Shown: in pieces, positions 58,864 through 64,000 of the stretch
Layout of the letters: each line of letters opens with the position of its first letter
How positions within the stretch are numbered: position 1 is the stretch's first letter
NCBI GenBank assembly: GCA_028551475.1
Contig: CM052357.1
Span: forward strand, 28,417,745-28,481,744
DNA: 64,000 bases
Direction: 5' to 3'
Source: Casuarina equisetifolia
Lineage: Eukaryota > Streptophyta > Magnoliopsida > Fagales > Casuarinaceae
Made by a program: the position numbers and the translations under genes
The notes under the pieces: generated by a model
Told to the model about the DNA's origin: nothing
Seen by the model: only the letters and a program-made list of their open reading frames with translations
Database searches by the model: none

Positions 58864-61800
58864 TCAAAGTTGTACATTTATTCTCCTAAGCCATACAGAG
58901 TGTAAAATCATGTGAAACACATCAAATCTTTTAGCCGGCGAGTTCAAAAGAAAATGCCTCCTCACAGCCTTCAGACCCTCCTTAAGCCTCCTATGAGTCC
59001 CTTCTGGAACTGCACTCAACACCTCCTTCAGTCTAGGAATCTCTGAGACATCAACCTGAATCGAAAATGCTTCCCACCGCAACACATCACTGAACGGCAA
59101 CACGTAGTTCTTTGATATGATAACCGGCACACATTCTGCATAAATGGCCTCCACAATTCTGGGGCTGGCCACTTCATGCCCACTGGGACATAGACAGAAC
59201 TTGGACTTGAGCATGAAGGAGTAGTAGTTTTGATCTTTGGGAAGGTATTCGTAGACACGGAGATCATTGTCTCGGTTTTTCCAGTGTTGAAGAAGGATGG
59301 GCCGGATTGGGCCGTGGACTCCTCCGGCGAAAAATGCAAGGTAGGGGCGTGGAGCAGTGTCTGGTGGGGGAGAGAGGAGGTCCTCAGGGACGGTGCCGCC
59401 GTAGAGAAAAATTTCAGGGAGGCTAATGTCCTTTTGCGGGCTGAAGCCTTCGGAGGTGTTGGCATTGCAAAGGACTCGGATGGATGTGTTGAAGAGGAAT
59501 TCATTTCCGCTTGATGCATGGGGACCCTGCGTTTGTCGTAAAAGAAAATTATCACAGGGCAACTAATTAGGAAATCATTAACATAGTCTACTTTGTATTT
59601 TCTTCATGTTCCTGCTTTCATCAATGCTTAATTTGCCACGGCCGGCTTGAAAGCAGATTCAAGTTTACCGTATTCAAATTTTGGCTTAATAAGCTCCTTT
59701 GTTAGTTTTGAAAGGTCAGACAGGTTTCAGGTTATGGCAGTTGTTTCAAAATCAAGTGAAAAACTTAATTTTCTTTTACTAGAAATTATCAACACAGCTA
59801 TGTGTAATGTGTGCGATGAATTAGATCCTCCTTTGAGTCTTATTTTTATATTAGAAGTGGCTTGATTGTGCTACCTAATTTGTGCATCGCACCGTTAGTT
59901 TGCAAGTTTTTCTTGGTTAGGTAAATAGAGCTAGAAGTATGAGGTATCAAACCTAAAACCTAAGTCTCCTATGATTAGTAATTAACTATTGAGCTAGTAA
60001 TATCGGTATTTTACTAGTTCTATGTAATCAAACCCAAAAACCTCAAGTTTAGAAGTCTGGAGTTTATTACGTGTAATGATGTAAAATATGTTTTTAATTA
60101 TTTTTTGTAGGATGAAAACGAAAAAGTCACCTTCTACAGACAGAACCCTAAGATTGCCAACCCACTTCTAAAAATTATGAGTGCGTTTAGAGTGATGCAT
60201 GCACGCGTAAATGCTTGTGGCGTCAGCCATTGATGAATCCCAAAAAGTAAAAGCGGAAGAAGATGATGTAAGAGAATGGAAGGGAAAGAAGGAAACTCAC
60301 CCAATCATGACAGGCGATCATGAAGTGGTCCGCTCCTCGAGTTCTGTTCCAGAAGGGGTATCGCATGGATACCACTCTCACATAATCGGCAACAAAATTT
60401 AATATTGGTTCGTGATTGTGAGAGAGGGGTTGGTAGAAATACTTCACCATCCAGGTTACACTGAAGGGCATGAAAAAAACATGAGCCCGGTAGGGATTCC
60501 TCGTCCTGAACCTCCCCACCCCGTGCTCCATTTCGTGGATGAATCTCCCTTCGATGCTGTAGATGTCCTTGCATGGCCCATCGTGGATGATGGGTAGGTC
60601 TCCTTCTGAGTACACGTAGACCTGTAATCGTTTTTCCATCTCCACATAGCTCCTGTAAACTTTGATATTTAAGAACAGAGCCAATGAATGTATGTTCTAC
60701 ATGTTCATGCATGATGCTTTTAGGCTGCTGGAGGCGGTGAGAAACCAGAAACTTACTCGCTATTTATATCAGTAATCAATAGCGTATTACATCAAAATCC
60801 ATTAGCATGCGAATGATGAAGTGATAGTAATGACAATGGCGGTTACGAAAACAAACAGTTAGTATAATCATATCTGTTGATCTTTTACTTTTACGTATCC
60901 TTAATGGTTCCGATAGATCTTGATGGCTTTCCTATGGTGAGTAATATATCTTTGTTTTTTACAGCCTTCTATATAACATCGACTGTCTATATAACATCGA
61001 CTGTGCACCATTAAACAAACAAAGATATATTACTCACCATAGGTTCACGTTTATTCGATATTGTGCTGTTAATTTTTTTTTTTTTGGTTGAAATGTAAGC
61101 TTGCATTAATATAAACTTACATTTCAACCAAAAAAAAAAATCTGGGATTAATGTTGGAGCGAAAATTTCTTAGAATTAACTTAAATAGTGATTCAAATCT
61201 TAAACATTAACCAAAAACTTAGACCTAAAGCATTTTAATCCGGAATATCAATCTTTCTGGAACCCACTCAGAAAAGTTAAGAGTGTGGCCATGAGTATCC
61301 ATTACGTATCCATAATAAGTAGCGAAGGACCGCAATGATCATCGGAATGAGAAAGTGTATGGAATTGCCAAGTAAATGGAGTGCTAGAGCACTCACCTGC
61401 GTAACTTTGAATAGAAGAAATTTCCTAACCCAACAACGAAAGAAAAAGAGAAGAGATTGAAGAAAGTGAAAGACGAGTGCAAAAGGCTGGAAGTGACTTA
61501 GAAGCGAAGCAATTTAGGCCTTTCGACCACTTTAATTTCCATTTGTGTGCCTTATAATCTTCGTTGAATAAAAAATAAAACAAAATAAAATTAAGAACAG
61601 CAGAAGAGGGCTTACTGGTAAAATGCGCGGGCATTTCGATAGACCATCCCGGAGGGGAAGTAATCATCGTCGCCGATGGTTGTCGAATTTTCGAGCTTTA
61701 AAGATGCTTTGCGAATCGAAGCTCGTGCTCGAGCAAGTCCTTGCTCTAGCTCTTGCCCTCTACCAAGCCTCGGTTTCCTTCTCTGGATCACATGTAATAT

Positions 61801-62705
61801 CGAATTTGTCACAAAGTGAAAAGAAGAAAGGAGAATTTATGTGTATTGCTTTTATAGGAAAACTACATAATGCTTGTTATATCGATAATGCAAGGACCCT
61901 AATGAAAAATACACAAAGCAATAAAGAAAATTTTTCCTTCTCTGTACACAAATGATTCCCAAAGCAACTTGATTTCTAATAACCAACAATTAGACCATAT
62001 AGTAAGTATCTTATGCCATATCAAGAAAGTATAAAAGAGAAATATAATGTGTATTTCCAACAGAATTAATTACCTGACTATAACAATCAAACATGCAGAA
62101 ACAAGAAATTGAAGAGAGAAAAAGGGTCTTCCGAATTAGAAGGGAAATTCCAACAGACGGATAAAAGATTTTTAACTGTTAATGTTAAGATACAAGATTG
62201 AACACAAAGCTTGAGAAATCGAAGCAAATCTATCGAATAATCGTCCACATCTCAACAGTTACAACGAAGGTTCTAGGCATAGAAAGAAAATAGGCCGTGA
62301 GTATGCTGAAAAAAATTCAAAAGCGAGGGATTGATGAACATTTTCCAATATACAAGGTTGATCAGCATCGTTTCTTCACCCGAGAATCAGTGCTACATTC
62401 ACATATATAGCCGATATAAGAATAAGCACATATACAGAAATAAGGCGAGAGAGAGATAGAGGGAGAACCACTAAGCTGCGGACCCCGTAAAAGCCAGTAC
62501 TGGAATTGTCAGTACGAGCAGCTCGGACATTATCCTCGCTGGTACTCTTCTGCAACTCCACCATTGGCACGATCAAGGCTGGCTTCGAAGCAGAGAACGT
62601 CATCAGCTTGTTAAAAAAAGGGAGTGAGAGCATCGAAACAATGACGATCGAAGCCACGAAGAGCGACGAAAGTATGGGAACAGAGTATCCGCGCCAAGTT
62701 CCCAT
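58864..62705 (-). CDS. exostosin-type glycosyltransferase (GT47), type II membrane protein
   Basis: Plant GT47 proteins are Golgi enzymes that build xylan, pectin or xyloglucan side chains; the substrate of this At5g03795/At5g11130-like branch is unknown. Exons in transcript order are 62469-62705, 61616-61782, 60301-60652 and 58864-59526, all in phase, giving 472 residues. A signal anchor lies at about residues 10-30. A basic linker (RRKPRLGRG) follows, then the exostosin domain: RLQVYVYSEGDLPIIHDGPC, NPYRAHVFFMPFSV, ADHFMIACHDW, and the nucleotide-sugar-binding type end [20 protein letters not shown] with [16 protein letters not shown]. The start at 62,705 gives the complete membrane anchor. 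It has a close relative immediately upstream on the same strand. Confidence 0.92.
60931..61043. repeat. 27-bp perfect inverted repeat with internal 18-bp tandem duplication
   Basis: The arm at 60,931-60,957 (CCTATGGTGAGTAATATATC...) is the exact reverse complement of 61,017-61,043. Between the arms, an 18-bp unit CTATATAACATCGACTGT occurs twice in a row (60,969-61,004). It lies in the GT47 intron between the exons at 61,616 and 60,652. The exactness of both repeats points to a recent event. Confidence 0.9.
61075..61140. repeat. 25-bp perfect inverted repeat with T/A-tract ends
   Basis: Eleven T plus GGTTGAAATGTAAG (61,075-61,099) is followed by a 16-base loop and the exact complement ending in eleven A (61,116-61,140). 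It sits only 32 bases from the preceding inverted repeat. A poly(A)-ended retroelement tail duplicated head-to-head, or a foldback formed by template switching, would look like this. Confidence 0.9.
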
Positions 62706-63399
62706 TTCTCAGTCAACGCCTGCAGTGTGTTGTTGCTTCGATACTATTTTCTCGAGAAAATGAAGGAAAACGGTTTAAGAAAGAGAAACGATCATCAGAG
62801 CCTGAAGGCTACTGCGATCCTCCCTTCTCTCTCTCCCTTTCTATCTCTCTCACAATTTAAAGACTGAAACCGTGGAGGTGGAGACAAAGTTACGGATTTA
62901 TCCCTCTGAAATACTCGGAGTGACGAAGACGGTCATGCGCTGTTTATGCTCGTAACTGAACACGTGACGCTGGGCCGTGTCCGTTTTCCACCAACGTCTT
63001 TTCCCGCCAAATCGGGCTTTGCCTAAATTGCCAAATTTGCACATTTGGTCCTTACCTTTTCGGTAATTGTGATTCTTTTTTTATTTTTATTTTTTTGGCA
63101 TAAATATATACATATAAAATTAAAAAAAAATCTACCTTATGTTAAAAAAATCCGTTTCAAATAAGAAAACTCTAAGTGAATACATGAGTATTAATTATGG
63201 AGTTAAAATTAATAATTAGGATAATTTGATCATTTTTAGAGTATAAATTATAGAGTTTAGTATTCATTGCAGGGACCTCAAAAGTCCGTGTAAACTATAT
63301 AAAAACGCAAAATATTGTAGATGGCACAATTATTTTGGTGAATAATTTTTTTTTTTTTTTTTTGGTGATAAATGTACATTACATAAATGAACACAAGCA
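62706..63399. other. intergenic DNA between the two GT47 genes
   Basis: It contains the 5' UTR and promoter of the GT47 gene at 58,864-62,705 (the minus strand is rich in GAGAG near 62,820-62,855) and the 3' flank of the next GT47 gene. A T-run of about 20 bases at 63,344-63,363 lies just past the latter's likely 3' UTR. Confidence 0.5.
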
Positions 63400-64000
63400 T
63401 CACGATGAGTAACCCATGTTAAGCCTCCTAAGCCACACCGAATGCAGGATCATGTGAATCAAATCATACGGCTTCGCCGGCCTGTTGAGCTCAAAATGCC
63501 GCCGCGCCTCGAAGAGCCGCTTCTGCATTGCCAAATACTCCTCCGCCGGAATTTCTTGCAGAATCTTCTTGATTGCAGGTATCTTCGAAATCGGGATGTG
63601 AGCTGAGAATAAACTCCAGTTCAGAACGTCGCTGAACGGTAGCACGTAGTTATCCGAGATGATCACCGGGACGCATCCTGCAAATATTGACTCCACCACT
63701 CTGGGGCTTGCGACTTCGAACCCACTTGGGCACAAGCAAAACTTGCTCCGACCCATCAGTTCGGAGTAGTTTGAGGACTCGGGGAGATACTCGTGCACTT
63801 GTATGGCGGCGTCTTTTTCTTTCCAGTGCGAAAATAGAATCTTCCTGACGTACCCGTGATCGCCGCCGGCAAAAAAGGCAAAGATGGAACGTTTTTCCGG
63901 GGGCAGGCTGAAGCTTGGCTGATGTAGTCCATATCCACGGAGGTTTACTTCCGGTAAGGAGACGTCTCTCTCTGGTTGGAAACCTTCTGAAGAGTTGGCG
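63400..64000 (-). CDS. second exostosin-type glycosyltransferase (GT47), 3' exon only
   Basis: This is the terminal exon of a tandem relative of the preceding GT47 gene, open from the window edge to the stop at 63,400. It encodes about 200 C-terminal residues: [78 protein letters not shown], and the end [14 protein letters not shown]. Motif order and exon layout match the last exon of the neighbour, but the two proteins differ at many positions, so the duplication is old. The remaining exons, including the membrane anchor, lie beyond 64,000. Confidence 0.92.
   Translation of the reverse strand, partial: ANSSEGFQPERDVSLPEVNLRGYGLHQPSFSLPPEKRSIFAFFAGGDHGYVRKILFSHWKEKDAAIQVHEYLPESSNYSELMGRSKFCLCPSGFEVASPRVVESIFAGCVPVIISDNYVLPFSDVLNWSLFSAHIPISKIPAIKKILQEIPAEEYLAMQKRLFEARRHFELNRPAKPYDLIHMILHSVWLRRLNMGYSS

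Overview
This is nuclear DNA from a flowering plant. The genes are split by AT-rich introns with GT..AG borders, and the protein families are plant ones: the PX/RAB5 effector EREX, VAMP711, a FAR1-related protein, a four-MATH TRAF-like protein, an ACT-repeat (ACR) protein, GT47 exostosin-type glycosyltransferases, 8-cysteine hybrid proline-rich proteins and miR396. A dicot, perhaps woody, is my inference; the sequence does not fix the species.

Layout. (1) 1-8009, minus: EREX-like PX/coiled-coil gene, 3' end cut by the window edge. (2) About 9.9-30.6 kb: a nested tandem array of a module made of one MIR396 hairpin plus one small secreted hybrid proline-rich protein (HyPRP) gene, all on the minus strand. 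I see three MIR396 hairpins (12.8, 18.9 and 27.9 kb) and four HyPRP copies (15.7, 21.0, 24.4 and 30.1 kb). Unit U1 is 9.9-16.2 kb, U2 16.2-21.4 kb, U3 22.4-24.9 kb (right half only) and U4 24.9-30.6 kb. U3+U4 is a second-round copy of the right half of U1 plus U2. The seam at 21.4-22.4 kb holds an intronless Alfin-like fragment that has replaced the promoter of the broken HyPRP copy B. (3) 30.6-35.9 kb: gene-poor, with three unrelated local tandem repeats and a possible SINE. (4) 35,991-37,883, plus: VAMP711-like R-SNARE. (5) 38,597-40,606, minus: single-exon FAR1-related (domesticated MULE transposase) gene. (6) 44,256-54,058, plus: ten-exon TRAF-like protein of 1,685 residues. (7) 56,349-58,523, plus: ACR-type protein of 478 residues. 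(8) 58,864-62,705 and 63,400-window end, minus: two neighbouring GT47 genes, the second cut by the window edge.

The single-copy genes look intact and ordinary, and no shared pathway is apparent among them, although EREX and VAMP711 both serve endosome/vacuole traffic. The part most worth attention is the MIR396-HyPRP array. It combines repeated copying of a microRNA gene, one copy with a base change in the mature miRNA, very high identity between two HyPRP coding regions whose flanks have diverged, and a promoter replacement by a retrocopied chromatin-reader fragment.

Exon borders were set by eye from reading frame, splice sites and remembered family sequences. Database comparison, small-RNA data and RNA-seq were not available.
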